DNA of 64,000 bases, from assembly GCA_951799405.1 (NCBI GenBank), contig OX637353.1, positions 3,844,001 through 3,908,000 of the forward strand. Direction: 5' to 3'. The first letter of the stretch is position 1; the number at the start of each line of letters is the position of its first letter. The stretch comes from Agapetus fuscipes. Lineage: Eukaryota > Arthropoda > Insecta > Trichoptera > Glossosomatidae. Both the position numbers and the translations under genes were made by a program. Shown here in pieces: positions 22,135-33,430 of the stretch. The notes beneath the pieces were generated by a model. It ran no database searches, had not been told where the DNA came from, and saw only the letters and a program-made list of their open reading frames with translations.

Positions 22135-22164
22135 AGTTACAGTTACAGTTACAGTTACAGTTAC
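22135..22164 (+). repeat. (AGTTAC)5 tail of the LINE
   Basis: Five perfect hexamers lie 15 bases after the LINE stop codon, as expected for a LINE 3' microsatellite tail. Confidence 0.85.
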
Positions 22165-23122
22165 GTGGTGACATAGGATGTTTAAGTGAGGTGAGTATGG
22201 AGACCTCGACTGAGGTGACTGAACGACATATACACTGTAAGCCAAGGATGGCTGAACGAGAGGCATGGAGACAATTGGAGAAGATCAACGTCCAAGAAAA
22301 GACTGAGAAAAGCTAATGAAGAGGAAGATAGGCATTCCAAGTGATTGTTATGTTTTTAAGTGACCTGTTTTGAGTTTACTTCTTTCGTAGTGCACCTGAG
22401 ATTTGAAGCGGTACACAGTTTGGCAGCCACTGGCCTACTTGAAAGGGGTCCGTCGTTGTGAAAGTAGGACAAAGGGAGATATTTCAAATATTGACAATAA
22501 ACGATCGGGTTTGCGTGCCGCGATAAAAGATCACCACGCCACGCCATGCCATATGCCGATTGAGGTCGCGTGCTGTGTTCCATATGCCATAATATGCCAT
22601 ACACACGTGCCGCACGTGAGCGATGTGACAAGTCTTGTCAATCTCAGACAAACACTCTTATACAAGTTTTATAGTCTCATAGAAAAACGTATCTTACATG
22701 CTAGGGTGGAAAACAGTTTTTATGACCAAACTTTTGTACGAGCTAAGCCTTAAATGCAAACTCACAATCATAGGTTTATCCACACTCGAGCTATTGTAGA
22801 TAATATGTATTTCTAGGTTGGTTTTGCTTGTTCAAGTATGATGTCTTGTGAAGAGTCTTACACATGCATTTTTTTTAATTTACAGACTCTAAGAACCACC
22901 ATATAATATTGTCTGACAATGACAAATAAACATTGGCTCTTTTTAGAGTAGAAATGTAAAAGGCGCGCATTTTAATATTTAATGACTGCTTTTCAAATTG
23001 TAAAAGCTTTTGAAATGGCTGTCATTTTTACACCCACATTATCACGCATGAAATTTTCAGGACTTAAGTGAAAAGCGTAACTAATTATTTATCATAAATT
23101 TTGTATTTTAAGCTAAAGATTT
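22165..23122. other. Intronic region, nothing recognised
   Basis: No domain-bearing ORF and no clear repeat. Confidence 0.45.
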
Positions 23123-23469
23123 GGTCCGGTCGATAGCTCAGTTGGTAGAGTGCTCGCATTCTACCCCGTGAGCTCGGGTTCGAATCCCACCGAGGAGGGT
23201 GTCAGAAATTATTTCCTATTTCGGTGTTTATTTCAAACCTCATAATAAAAATACCGGCAAGGTTTACTCAGCCTTCACAAGAAATGAGTACCAGCCCCCT
23301 CGGGAGCTGGGAGACCCCCACTTCAACTGAAGTGGTTGGCGTAAGGCCGGCCCCCTTACCTGTAAAAATAAATAGGTTCAACTCGCCACATGCGACCCCT
23401 TCGGGGATAACGCGGCAAGGAGTTACACTATATGTGTAGCTTAGTTAAAAAAAAAAAAAAAAAAAAAAT
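23123..23469 (+). repeat. SINE family A, best full-length copy with A-tail
   Basis: GTCCGGTCGATAGCTCAGTT (A box) and CGGGTTCGAATCCCACC (B box) lie about 37 bases apart as in a tRNA. The body and GTGTAGCTTAGTT end follow, then about 20 A. This is the least-decayed copy and a useful consensus for the family. Confidence 0.92.
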
Positions 23470-23479
23470 TAAAATTTCT

Positions 23480-23840
23480 TGATTACCTCACACAACTTTT
23501 CCCCGCGATGCCCCTGAAGGATTGGCATGTGGTAAGTGGAATGTATTTATTTTCACAGGTAAGCCGCCCGGCCTTACGCTAACTTTTAAAAGTTGAGTGA
23601 GGTTTCCCTGCTCCCAGAAGACTGGTTTACTTTATTGTCTGCATTGTGAAAAAACTTTGCCCCTGGAGGGAAAGGTTTTTATTCTTCTAAAGGCTGAGTT
23701 AATCTTTCCGGTTCTATGATTTTCAGATATGAAATAATTACAAAAACTAGAAATAATTTTGACGCCCTTGTTGGGGGTCAAACCCAAGTCTTCTGACTTT
23801 GAAAACAAACGTTTTTATCAAGTGAGCCATGGATCTGGGA
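23480..23840 (-). repeat. SINE family A, old diverged copy
   Basis: - strand. It keeps GTAAGGCCGG-like, CAGCCTTTAGAAG and GATCCATGGCTCACTTGATA (degraded A box) words. It lies tail to tail with the preceding + copy. Confidence 0.7.
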
Positions 23841-24030
23841 ATTAAAAATATTACCGATTATGAAACATGTGAAATGTTTATTTTAGAGAATATAATCTGA
23901 TATGAGATATATAACGCACGTAGGATGAACACACATGAGAAATGCCAGTAAGAAGTTTTCTTAAAATAAACGTTATAGAAATATAAAAAAATGACATGGT
24001 AACTTCTTGAATTAGATAAAAAACATCACG

Positions 24031-24292
24031 TTCCTTGACTTATAGGTTGGTATGCGGCTGACCACCCATACTGTGAAAAAATGGTTCACTTTGCCAATGT
24101 CACCCCTGTCTCAGGGAAGGACGGCAAGAGTTGCAGGGCTTATGTTCGTTTGAGATGGGTTCTTATAATGTAGGTCCACATGCGGCATGTGTTAGCGCGA
24201 AATTATACATGTCTGCTTGTGGGAATGCATTTGATGTAAATCTTAAATGGTATATATCCTCGCAGCTTGGATTAGATTAGATTAGACGTAAT
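24031..24292 (+). repeat. SINE-like family C, full-length copy
   Basis: Runs from TTCCTTGACTTATAGGTTGG to a GATTAGATTAGA tail. The GTCTCAGGGAAGGACGGCAA body is well kept. Confidence 0.88.
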
Positions 24293-24299
24293 GTTTTTC

Positions 24300-25225
24300 A
24301 AACAAATAAATATTTTGTATTTTCCACGTGTAGCCACATCAAAGGAAAAACACATTTTGTAGCAGCACATACAACCATGCTGAGCTTATATAGACATCTC
24401 TCATTTCATTTCCGATTACTCAAATATAATATATATATTGATCAGATTGAAAGAACTCAAACACGCTTTATTAAATTGATGAAGAAAAGACTCCCCAATA
24501 GTACTTTATTTGAAACACTACCTAAACTTGAATCAAGAAGAACTTTGATAGATGTTTGTAATCTCAGAAAGGTGTGTGTATCTGAGTTTGACGCGCCCAA
24601 TATTTTAAATAAAATCAATTTTAGATTACCTAATCTCACTAGGTCTTGTTTTCCATTTTATCTCCATAAAACCAATACCTTTGCAGGTTCTAGAAATCCA
24701 ACCTATAGAATGTGTGATGTTTATAATAAGAGCTTTTCGCAGTGTGAACTATTTGAGACCACTAAATATAAATTCAAAAAACAAATACGTTTACTTATTT
24801 TTGGATCTGATATTGTTTCTGGGGTGGGTTGAGTATCGTGCTATTTTTCTATTTTCTATTTTTTATTTTTCATTTTCACTTTCTATTTTATTTTTTATTT
24901 TATTTTTATTTTATTTTTTTTTGTTCTTTTTTTTTAATTCTTTGGGGGCAAGTGACAAATTTATGTGTGTATTAGATTTATTTTAAAGAAATATTGTAAT
25001 GGTGTGAATGCTGTGTATGCTTCTAGTGTTGTATAGCTGTGATTGCCTGCGTGATGTTTGTGTGAAGATGTATGCTTGTGTCTATTGATGTAGTGTGCAT
25101 AGTTTGGATGATTGGTTATTTGTGTTACTGTTGCTTATTATTTTTTTTTTTTTATTGTTTATATGTACCAATTGTCTGTATTGCACCTCTTAATAAATAA
25201 AAAATAAATAAATAAATAAATAAAT
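24300..25225 (+). mobile_element. LINE 3' end with (AAAT)n tail
   Basis: The frame 24377-24832 includes IDQIERTQTRFIKLMKKR, ETLPKLESRRTLIDVCNLRK and KINFRLPNLTRS. This is the C-terminal region shared by Jockey/R1-type reverse transcriptases ('Q.RF........L.RL.LL.L..RR...D......'). It is followed by a T-rich 3' UTR and an AATAAATAAATAAATAAAT tail at about 25190-25224. Confidence 0.8.
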
Positions 25226-25720
25226 GTACGAAAGTGGGAAATGTGTTATTATTCAAATAAATATTCTTTCCAAATGAACTGAAATGTATTGAAGTGGAGT
25301 CCAAAAATCGGAGGGAAAAATGTGACGTCATTTTGCTAGGCACTTGTGATCGGTTCAATGGTTGCTGATGACCTTAGTTGCAAATCTGACGACCACCTTC
25401 CTGGCCCTGTAATTCATACAAAATTAAATGTGACACCAGAGACACAACTTACTGTTAAACTTTGACATCTTTAAGAAGGCAGTGTTACGATTTTACTGGG
25501 TTTTCTTTGAATTAAACTGCAATTATTTATTTGAAAATAATTTATTTTACACGATTTGGTTCACAATTTACATCACTGGATTTCTAGCTCTGGCTTTCGA
25601 CTTCACGGCTCAATGTTTTAATCGACACTCTCTTGCTGCCATATTGCAGTCCCTTTGTATAGGTGTAACAGAGATCTTTCGTACATATTCCAGACCATTC
25701 GATCTCTGTTATAGATAATC

Positions 25721-25934
25721 CAGCGGTTTCCAAACTTTATGCTACCATGCCTCCCTAAAATGTTTTTTTTTTCGCGCCTCCCTTTGTACGATTTATTTTG
25801 TTTTCGCGCCTCGCTTTCTACGTGTTATTTCTTTATATTCATACTAGTACTACTATAGACACATTTTTGGCGACTCCCCTAGCATAGCTCGCGCCTCCCC
25901 TGGGAGGCGCGCCCCCCAGTTTGGAAACCGTTGC
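25721..25934. mobile_element. hAT-type MITE
   Basis: Terminal inverted repeats CAGCGGTTTCCAAACT and AGTTTGGAAACCGTTG bound 214 bases with no ORF. Sub-terminal CGCGCCTCCC repeats are typical of such elements. The flanking octamers (AGATAATC / CCCTAATC) match at five of eight positions, compatible with an aged 8-bp target duplication. Confidence 0.8.
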
Positions 25935-25935
25935 C

Positions 25936-26090
25936 CTAATCTCAAATGAATATAAGTCCTTCAACTCTTGCCGCCCTTCCCTGAAACAGGGGTGACATTG
26001 TCAAAATTAACCAATTTTAACAATGCTGATGGATGGTTACTGGTTAGTCTCATACGAAAGTATAAGTCAAGGAACATCTCTATATTGTAT
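25936..26090 (-). repeat. SINE-like family C, truncated
   Basis: TTCAACTCTTGCCGCCCTTC and CCTGAAACAGGGGTGACATT, ending AAGTATAAGTCAAGGAA. The tail half is missing where the MITE abuts. Confidence 0.75.
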
Positions 26091-26229
26091 ATAAGAAATT
26101 TTTAGAATGGACTTTAGAACTTTTTTTATGAGCATGATTTTTAGAAAATGAATTAGAATTTAGAACATTTTTCTCGACAGACAAACGTTACACTTAAATG
26201 GGACAAAAGTCCTTTGCAACCGTGACTAG

Positions 26230-26528
26230 GCTACACATATAGTGCAACTCATAGCCGCGTTCTCCCCAAAGGCTTGGATGCGGCGAGTGAAACCTATTTA
26301 TTTTCACAGACAAGGGGCCGGCCTTACGCCAATCACTTAAGTGGAATTGGGGGTTTCCCAGCTTCCGAGGGGGCTGGATCTCATTTATTGTAAAGGCTGA
26401 GTAAGCCTTGCCGGTATTTTAATTATTTCGGGTTTGAAATAAACATCCAAACGGGAAATCGTTTCTGACACCCTCGAGCTCTCGGCATGGAATGCAAGCA
26501 CTCTACCAACTGAGATATCGACCGGGCA
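26230..26528 (-). repeat. SINE family A, full-length copy
   Basis: GGCTACACATATAGTGCAAC to TGAGATATCGACCGGGC on the + strand. The B-box region is partly deleted. Confidence 0.82.
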
Positions 26529-26930
26529 CAACCAAATATTTGTTTGCCTTTTCCCTAGCAACCCGGCAGGGTGACGTCACAATTTTTCTATGTCAATTCA
26601 CGTGCTGAGACGTATGGGTGAATATGAAATGCGCTCCGGAAATATTTATGTATCAAGTTTTTCCCATGTAGGTCAGCTCGTAAAATAAAATGGCGGTAAG
26701 ATAAAAGCGGGCGTATTAACCTGAGGAGATTAACCCGCAGGGATGTGTGCTCGACATGGCGCCCAGGTGCGGGCACTGCAGGAGCCTATACAACATTACT
26801 GTAGTCTGTATGGCCCAACACTGCTTTTAGCCACGAAACACATCTACGTATTAACAAAGATTTTTTTTGTATCTGCAACTTGCCGCCTTTTCGTCAGGAG
26901 TGGTTGACTTATTTATTTATTTATTTCAGA

Positions 26931-27150
26931 AAACTTATAAGTTAGTATGAGGCTGATCACTCATTCTTTAAAAATGGTTCACTTTGCTAATGTCACCCCT
27001 GTTGCAGGGAAGAATGGCAAAAATTTCTGGGCTTGTTTATTTCATTTGAGGTTTGGTTTTTGAATTGTAAGTACGCAGCCTTTGTAAGCGAAAATTAATA
27101 TGAACTTGATATGTCTTTGCAACTTAGATTAGATAGATTACATTGTCAAA
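26931..27150 (+). repeat. SINE-like family C copy
   Basis: AACTTATAAGTTAGTATGAG start, CACCCCTGTTGCAGGGAAG body and AGATTAGATAGATTA tail. Confidence 0.78.
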
Positions 27151-27254
27151 TCTAGTTGGCGGCCGAGACTCTTCTATGATCCTGTATTGCTTGAATGAAA
27201 ACAAAAATAGAGCATTACTTATTTTCTTTGACTCACAAGTTTGTAAGTTCAGAG

Positions 27255-27425
27255 CCTCCCGCACAACAATCCTCTAGACTTCTTTGTCTTGTGCTGCTTC
27301 CCTCCGTAGTCCCTTTACTCCCTGGACCTCAGCGTCGGCCTCCACATTGTCTGCCCATCGTATCCTGGGACGTTCAAGAGCTCTGACACCGAAGGGGGCA
27401 CCATCCAAAATTGAGGTCTATTGAG
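27255..27425 (-). mobile_element. LINE C-terminal fragment
   Basis: The - strand frame GVRALERPRIRWADNVEADA, then REAAQDKEV, a stop and RIVVREALN. This is the 'GRP..RW.D.V..D........A.DR..WR..V' end of RTE-like LINEs, with one stop codon. It sits about 180 bases upstream of exon 2. Confidence 0.7.
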
Positions 27426-27601
27426 GATAGTAAGCTACCAGTCTACCTGCTTTGGTCTTCGCGAGCTATTTTGTAACTGCGTTCCTGTTCTTTTCTCAGT
27501 ATTGACTTATATGTAGTTCATCCACCCTCTCCAATTTTGCATACGTATATGTGAAAACAATAACCTGACGTCATAACTAGTTGATTATTTCTTATTTACA
27601 G

Positions 27602-27660
27602 ATAAGGGGGTCCTAGAAGAGGCGCTGAGTGAAGCTGGATTTTATGACATTTGCCCAGAG
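27602..27660 (+). CDS. NSUN7-like gene, exon 2
   Basis: A 59-base exon lies between TTTACAG (ending 27601) and GTAAGG (27661). Joined to exon 1 it completes a Tyr codon and then reads KGVLEEALSEAGFYDICPE. This matches the family's pattern of a short helix followed by an aromatic-rich turn before the LLYD segment. It is too short to be found as an ORF and was located by following the phase and the conserved FRYKGVLEE motif. The intron before it is about 25.7 kb and is filled with Helitrons, LINEs and SINEs; the one after it is about 4.3 kb. It starts with one base carried over and ends on a codon boundary. Confidence 0.8.
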
Positions 27661-28254
27661 GTAAGGATAACAAAAATTACGCAAAAAAAGAAATTATTTT
27701 TGCCTATGTATTTTAAAGGTAAGTTAGTCAACTAACTTTCGGGAAGTGAAGTTCGTTAAAAACTTTCCGTAAGCTCAAACTTATCTTACTAGGTGTACTC
27801 AATATTTTTTTCGCAATCTGACCCAAAAATAATACAACAAATGAAAAAAATAAGTCTGCTTAAGTCTTTTTTTTTGACATTTGATGTAAAAAATTTTTTT
27901 ACGGGATTACCAGTTCAAAAAAGAAAAGCACTATAAATAATGTTGTTGAAGACCATTAGTAAGCTTATAAGTTATTCTCCCCATGCGATTCTCTACTTTA
28001 GATTCGGTTGAAGCTTATAATATTTTTTTGAAAAAGAACATTCACATGTTACTTACGTAATTCACTTTTTAAATTCATTTGAGTAACTCATGAATTGTGA
28101 AGGTAAGATACATGCAAGTTTTGAAAGGCAAAATGTAAGTAGGTAATGGTCAAAATGATTCATTGCCTTAACAGTTATAATGTCATTTTACACATAATAT
28201 GACATGATTTAAAATACCAATTGAGCATTTATGTTTTCAGTATTTTTTTAAACA
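27661..28254. other. Intron 2 start, nothing recognised
   Basis: AT-rich, without clear repeats. Confidence 0.4.
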
Positions 28255-28340
28255 TTTCTCAACTCTGGAGGAAATGAAAGAAGTATGTAAGGATAGAAAG
28301 AAATGGCGGTTGATCTGTGATGTTGGCGGCTGAGGTTTGT
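28255..28340 (+). mobile_element. LINE 3' remnant
   Basis: EEMKEVCKDRKKWRLICD matches the last residues of the LINE at 20579-22120. Confidence 0.65.
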
Positions 28341-28430
28341 TGAAGTAAAATTGGTTTTATGATTTAGTTTTTTATGTCCATGTATATATTGTGATTTATT
28401 GTTTTTAAAAAATGTAATTTGTCATGTATG

Positions 28431-28706
28431 TTCCTTGACTTATAGGTTGTTATGCGGCTGACCACCCATAATGTAAAAATTGGTTCACTTTGCCAATGTC
28501 ACCTCTGTTTCAGGGAAGGACGGCAAGAGTTGCAAGGCTTATGTTCATTTGAGATTGGGTTTTTATATTGTAGGTCCACATGCGGCATGTGTTAGCGCGA
28601 AATTATACATATCTGCTTGTGGGAATGCATTTAATATAAAACTTAAATGATATATATCTTTGCAGCTTAGATTAGATTAGATTAGATTAGATTAGATCTC
28701 AGATAC
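28431..28706 (+). repeat. SINE-like family C, full-length, with six-fold GATTA tail
   Basis: TTCCTTGACTTATAGGTTGT to TTGCAGCTTAGATTAGATTA. It carries the longest GATTA run seen in the window, showing that the family ends in a variable short tandem repeat. Confidence 0.88.
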
Positions 28707-29514
28707 AATAACTTTGTTATTTTTTTGCATTCTACAAAAATAAATACTATTCGATAGTTTTTTAACAAAAAAGTTAATTTTCAATTTCATTAAATGTTGA
28801 CACTCCAAAGATGTTGCACACGTATGTGATGAAACGCCACATCGATAGACTAAGTCATAATTTATTGATGATGAATCCTGGAAAAATCCATTTGTTTTTT
28901 AACTTAAATGTTTTTTTTTTTTTTTTCGATTATTTGAATTTCAAAACATTCAATGCTTTTAAAGCATCGCGTTTTTTCTAAGTGTACTATGACAACTTTA
29001 AAAGCTTGAACCGCCATCAAACAAAATGCCACCAAAACATTGTCAACTTGTTCACAACCCGATATCAGTGGAGTTTTTACAACTGAACTTGACGGAATTG
29101 TGAAAAACTTTGCCGTAGACCGTAGAGTTAAAGCGTAGAGCATATAGAATCGCTACGATTCTTGGCCAAACTTCATATTTAAGTGATATCTTATGGATGT
29201 AGGTAGTTACAATTATAACAATACTTGAACAATAATACGAGGTAATCATAGGTTTTTTTTGCATAGTGGTGTTAAACTAAGCCATCTGAATGAGTCTTTA
29301 TCTGAATAGGACAAAATTAATGAATAGGAAAAACTCATGCGAATCGTGCGGGGAGATTATTTTCAGTTTGGAGTTACACAAGCTTACGTTGAAAAACACC
29401 TTTACAGTCAGGCTGCGTAGATACTAAATCATTTTGTTTTCACCGTGGAATTGTTTTGATTATACTCTAATAAGACAACATGTTTTTCTGCTACCTCATA
29501 TTGTAAAGAAATCT

Positions 29515-29772
29515 AATTTAATCTAATCTAAGTCGCAAAGATAATATGTAGCATTGAGAATTCACATTACATGCATTCTCAGAAGCAGACACATACAAGT
29601 TTGCGCTTGCGCATGCTGCTTGTGAACCTACAATAAACAAACCAAATCTTAAATGGACGTACACCATGCAACTCCTGCCGACCTTCCCTGAAACAGGGGT
29701 GACATTGGCAAAGTGAAGCATTTTCTACAGCATGGGTGGTCAGCCGCATACCAACCTATAAGTCAAGGAAAA
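29515..29772 (-). repeat. SINE-like family C, full-length copy
   Basis: + strand words TCTAATCTAAGTCGCAAAGA, CCTGAAACAGGGGTGACATT and AACCTATAAGTCAAGGAA. Confidence 0.87.
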
Positions 29773-30505
29773 TTGTTTTAATTTGTACTTTTTCGTACCT
29801 TTTACGTTCAATAAACACAATTTCAATGATTTAAGTACTGCCATAGACCGGTGATCAAAAATATGTGTGGGGTTATGTCGAATGAGCCCATAGATGGAGA
29901 AATATAACAAACACGTATGTATATTTGTTATATTGAGGTCTTTCTTTAATTTTTGATATTACTGTTAATAGATATACTTTCAACAAAATCGTGTCTTTGC
30001 TATGATGCGCTTATTCAAATGCATGTTTCTTAGAAATATTTTATTCAGGCGATGCTATTTTGAGACAGTTTAAAATTAATTCTCGTGAATGTATTTTCCA
30101 TCCAGATTACCGCGCTTTGTCGCTAAATATCGTGTCGAAATGTCGCGGATCCTGGTAAATATTATTATGTCGTCAAAGTTCCTCGTCACAACTAACCGAG
30201 ATTTTATCTTTTAATGAGTTTACTTCGTGCAGATGTCGCGCTTCGAGCCAATAAAATAACAAACATTGTAGCAATAGCGGAACTAATATTGTAACGATAT
30301 TGGTATACTTGTGTATTTAATTATTACATATTGATATTATTGGAAGGGTGTTAGAAGACGAAAATGTAATACGGAATATCAATGTCAAGTGTTGTATTTG
30401 GATTTAATTTTGACAAAAGTTCTTGCCCTGATTTACACTTCCCAATCCTGAAATCATAATCAAATAAAAAATACGATTCAGAAAACCTTAAACTTCTAAA
30501 GACAA
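29773..30505. other. Intronic region, nothing recognised
   Basis: AT-rich, no domain. Confidence 0.4.
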
Positions 30506-30830
30506 GGACCGGTTCGTAATCCAGTGGTAACACTTCGGACTCGGAAATGGAAGGTTGTGGATTCGGATCCCGGCGGAGCACAAAAATATACCATTTATAT
30601 TTCCAAATATGCTCTTCGCTGAGTTGAAAAAATTCATAAAGCCTTTACCAAAGACCGGTCACTAAAGGTCCAGCCAGCCTTACAGCAACTGGGTCTTGTG
30701 TGAGTATTGGCACTTTGTAGCGACGACCAAGCTCGTACACCTCTGCGGCATAACAACAAGTGTCATAGACCCCTCGAGTCTATAGAATCTAGGGAGTCTC
30801 CCGCACAGGATTTCTAAAAAAAAAAAATGA
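30506..30830 (+). repeat. SINE family B copy with variant A-rich tail
   Basis: GACCGGTTCGTAATCCAGTG (A-box region), GGATTCGGATCCCGG (B box) and TACCATTTATATTTCCAAAT body, then CCAAGCTCGTACACCTCTGC. The 3' part CCTCCCGCACAGG-like plus A-run matches 2170-2360. Confidence 0.85.
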
Positions 30831-31949
30831 AAAATAGGTAGATCGCTAAAAGTTTTCGACCTGAATCGTAATCGAATGATATAAAGAAATTCAATGTGAT
30901 TCTAGAAATTTAAATATTTTTGTTAATCAGGTTTTGTCGTTAACGGTTACAAATTTGAATTCTATTTCTTACAAAACACAAATTTACCGTTTTTGCGAGC
31001 AAAAAACTGTAGAGAATTTCGTTTATCGTTGACAGCATGTAACGAAAAGAATATATTGAAAGCAATGGCAAGCTCACCGGATATTTGCATATAACGATTT
31101 TACTTAAACGGTCGTAACTTTGAAATGTTTATTGGACTGCCAATATTTTTTCGGATGCCTACATCAATAAGGAAAAAAATAAGTGGTTTCTGTTTACCCT
31201 TGACATTTTGTCGTAAATATGAAATATCTCCTGGCGCAACCTTTTTATTTCTACTCAAAATCGAAGGGATATGCGGCGCTCGCAGTCTAGGATTGGGAAT
31301 TTAAATAAAAATTCAATATTATGGTATTTTATTGCTCGAAGAAGTTCAATTTTATTGGTCAAGGTTCCGCTTCTCGGCATTTTTATTTCATCGTTAGCGG
31401 TTTTGTTCCCATCGTTTTATTTTTGCGATCAGAGATCTGCCATTTCGCATCAGATGGTTTTGCGGGACTCTGCTTTACCGTCGCATGACAAGTGTGTATA
31501 TCTGTTGTATTTAATGGATATTCGCGAATAAATTTCAAATTGGTTCACAAAGGTCAATCAGTAGTTTTGCTTACCTAATGAAAACGTTGTCTATTGAACA
31601 CGCTCAATAGCCATTTTCTCTGATAATATTTTAGATATAAAATAAAATTGAAAACAAACTATTTGACTTTTATGACCATTTGGAAACAAAACGATAATTA
31701 GAATTCTGCTTAAAATATCCTATAAAGCATCATCTAGAGATACTCTTCTTGTATTTTATTTTTTGATGGGCACGGGAGCGTTACTACGAATAAGCATGTG
31801 TTATTTATAAAAAAACTCACTAAATGCATTTTGATTTCTCAAAACTGTGGAAAAAAATAAATTAGATTATTTTTTAAAGCCTGACTTCTTATTACTAAAA
31901 GATGGATTGTAACGCCACTATCATAACCTTTTGTTTTTTATGATTCTAG
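30831..31949. other. Intron 2 end, nothing recognised
   Basis: No repeat or domain seen. The last 20 bases are the pyrimidine-rich acceptor of exon 3. Confidence 0.4.
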
Positions 31950-32728
31950 GCTGAACATCGCAAGAGTCTATCCTGGCTTTTACTTCTTGATCAGCAGCGG
32001 CGTCGTTGGGCTAAAAGAGAAGTTGAACAAGATCCGTTTGCAAACACAGAAGAAACTCCACGGAGAGAATCGATTAGATCACGACGAAAATCTTCAGTCA
32101 ACTCAAAAGATTCTTCACGAATATCCAGAGATTCCTCAACAGAATCAAAAAAGACAAACAAGCTATCCAGGGATTCTTCAGTCGATGGAAAAGAGTCTAA
32201 AATGACTAGAAATTCATTAGTTAGAGCAAAAGTAAGAGCGGTCAGAGAACTTTCTACAGATGCCAAAGAAGCGATTAGGAAAGCTAGAGAGACTTCCATG
32301 GACGCCAAAAGAGTATTGAATTTAATGAACGGTGATGTGCCAAAAATAGATGAATACGAAAAGAACATAGAAAGTTTGAAAAGTATTCCAAAGTTTGATA
32401 TTACTCAGATTGCCAAAGATTTGATGGAGAAGGGAGGGTATGATTCTAAGTCAGATGGGATGGATGACTTGAAAGAAGAAGACGAACCATTGGATTCTCA
32501 AAAAGATGGAGAAAAACCAATTGAAAGACGAGAGACATTGAACATATTTTTGGAGACATCACATAATAGCGGAACTGCTTTGTCTAGAAATGATATGAGG
32601 AATGTGATGGAAGAGTCAGCAGGAGAAATCGGACATTTGGTGCGACAGTTTGATGAGACCCTTTGGGAAAACAGAGTCCGAATAGCGGCAGCGATTGCTA
32701 AAATACGAATACGCAACAAAGCATTGAC
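31950..32728 (+). CDS. NSUN7-like gene, exon 3 (long exon with low-complexity insert)
   Basis: This 779-base exon encodes residues 118-376. The start follows TTCTAG at 31949. The first 20 residues (AEHRKSLSWLLLLDQQRRRW) match the family's short hydrophobic LLYDFQ-type segment. The next 200 or so are Ser/Arg/Lys/Glu-rich and low in complexity (residues about 135-330) and look lineage-specific. The last 30 (ETLWENRVRIAAAIAKIRIR) return to the conserved NSUN7 helix that precedes the ALT...LLP motif. The exon ends before GTGAGA (donor GT at 32729-32730), leaving two bases of the next codon. Without splicing the reading frame stops at 32732, just past the donor. Codons in the insert are A-rich, unlike the GC-rich exons 1, 5-7, 9 and 12-13. 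Confidence 0.85.
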
Positions 32729-32813
32729 GTGAGAATTTCACTCGATTTTGGAAATAAATATATTTAAAAACACCTTTGCACCATTTTTGACGATGACAAT
32801 ATATGTGTTCCAG

Positions 32814-32912
32814 ATTGTCTGAACTCCTGCCACAGCACTTACGCGATGAAAGAGTGTCAGCTTCATTAGATAGAGATATTTTAACCGGCTGGGTGAATGT
32901 TTTCAAATCAAG
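32814..32912 (+). CDS. NSUN7-like gene, exon 4
   Basis: A 99-base exon lies between GTTCCAG and AGGTAGGT, encoding residues 378-409 plus the shared codons at each end. The product reads LSELLPQHLRDERVSAS and then ILTGWVNVFK. This is the NSUN7 segment in which 'LLP..R..R' is followed by 'WVN' just before the RNA-binding-like fold. The preceding intron is only 85 bases. The phase (two bases in, two bases out) agrees with exons 3 and 5. The following intron carries a dimeric SINE (32935-33430) and a foldback element (33984-34297). Confidence 0.85.
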
Positions 32913-32934
32913 GTAGGTTCTCAAATTTGAATGT

Positions 32935-33430
32935 TTATATTTATATTTTCAAATACATGTATGCTCTTGGTTGGGTTGAACAATTCATATCCCTTTGCCA
33001 AAGACTGGTCACCAAAGGTCTATCCAGATTTACAGCAATTGGGTCTAACTTGAGAATTGGGGCCTTGTAGCGACGACCAAGCTCATAAAAAGTCCGGTTG
33101 ATAGCTCAGTTGGTAGAATGCTTGCATTCCATGCCGAGAGCAAAGATTCCATCCTCACCGAGGGTGTCAGAAATGATTTCCCGTTTCGGTCTTTATTTCA
33201 AACCCAAAATAAATAACGGCAAGGCTTACTTAGCCTTCACAAGAAATGAAAATCAGCCCCCTCGGGGGCTTGGAAACCCCCACTTCAACTGAAGTGGTTG
33301 ATGTGAGCCCCCCTCTCCCCCCCCTCACCCGTAAAAATAAATAGGATCCGAATCGCCACATGAGAGCCTTTCAGAGATAACGCAGGCAAGAAGTTACACT
33401 ATAATATGTGTAGCTTAGTTGCGTTGCTTT
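32935..33430 (+). repeat. Dimeric SINE (B 3' half joined to A)
   Basis: The family-B body from TATTTTCAAATACATGTATG to GACGACCAAGCTCATAAAAA (32935-33090) joins directly to the family-A head AGTCCGGTTGATAGCTCAGT (33091). The full A body and GTGTAGCTTAGTTGCG end follow. The same junction occurs at 40996 and 43357 on the other strand, so this is one composite family. Confidence 0.85.

Noticed and set aside
21343..22288. - strand frames of 189 and 209 codons opposite the LINE
   Set aside because: Antisense shadows of the LINE reverse transcriptase, Ser/Phe/Leu-rich with no domain.
23123..23200. Functional tRNA gene
   Set aside because: The tRNA-like boxes are the head of a repeated SINE with a long body and A-tail. 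There is no closed acceptor stem, and many similar copies occur.
28678..28706. Telomere-like repeat
   Set aside because: The unit is GATTA, not the insect TTAGG, and it is the variable tail of SINE-like family C.
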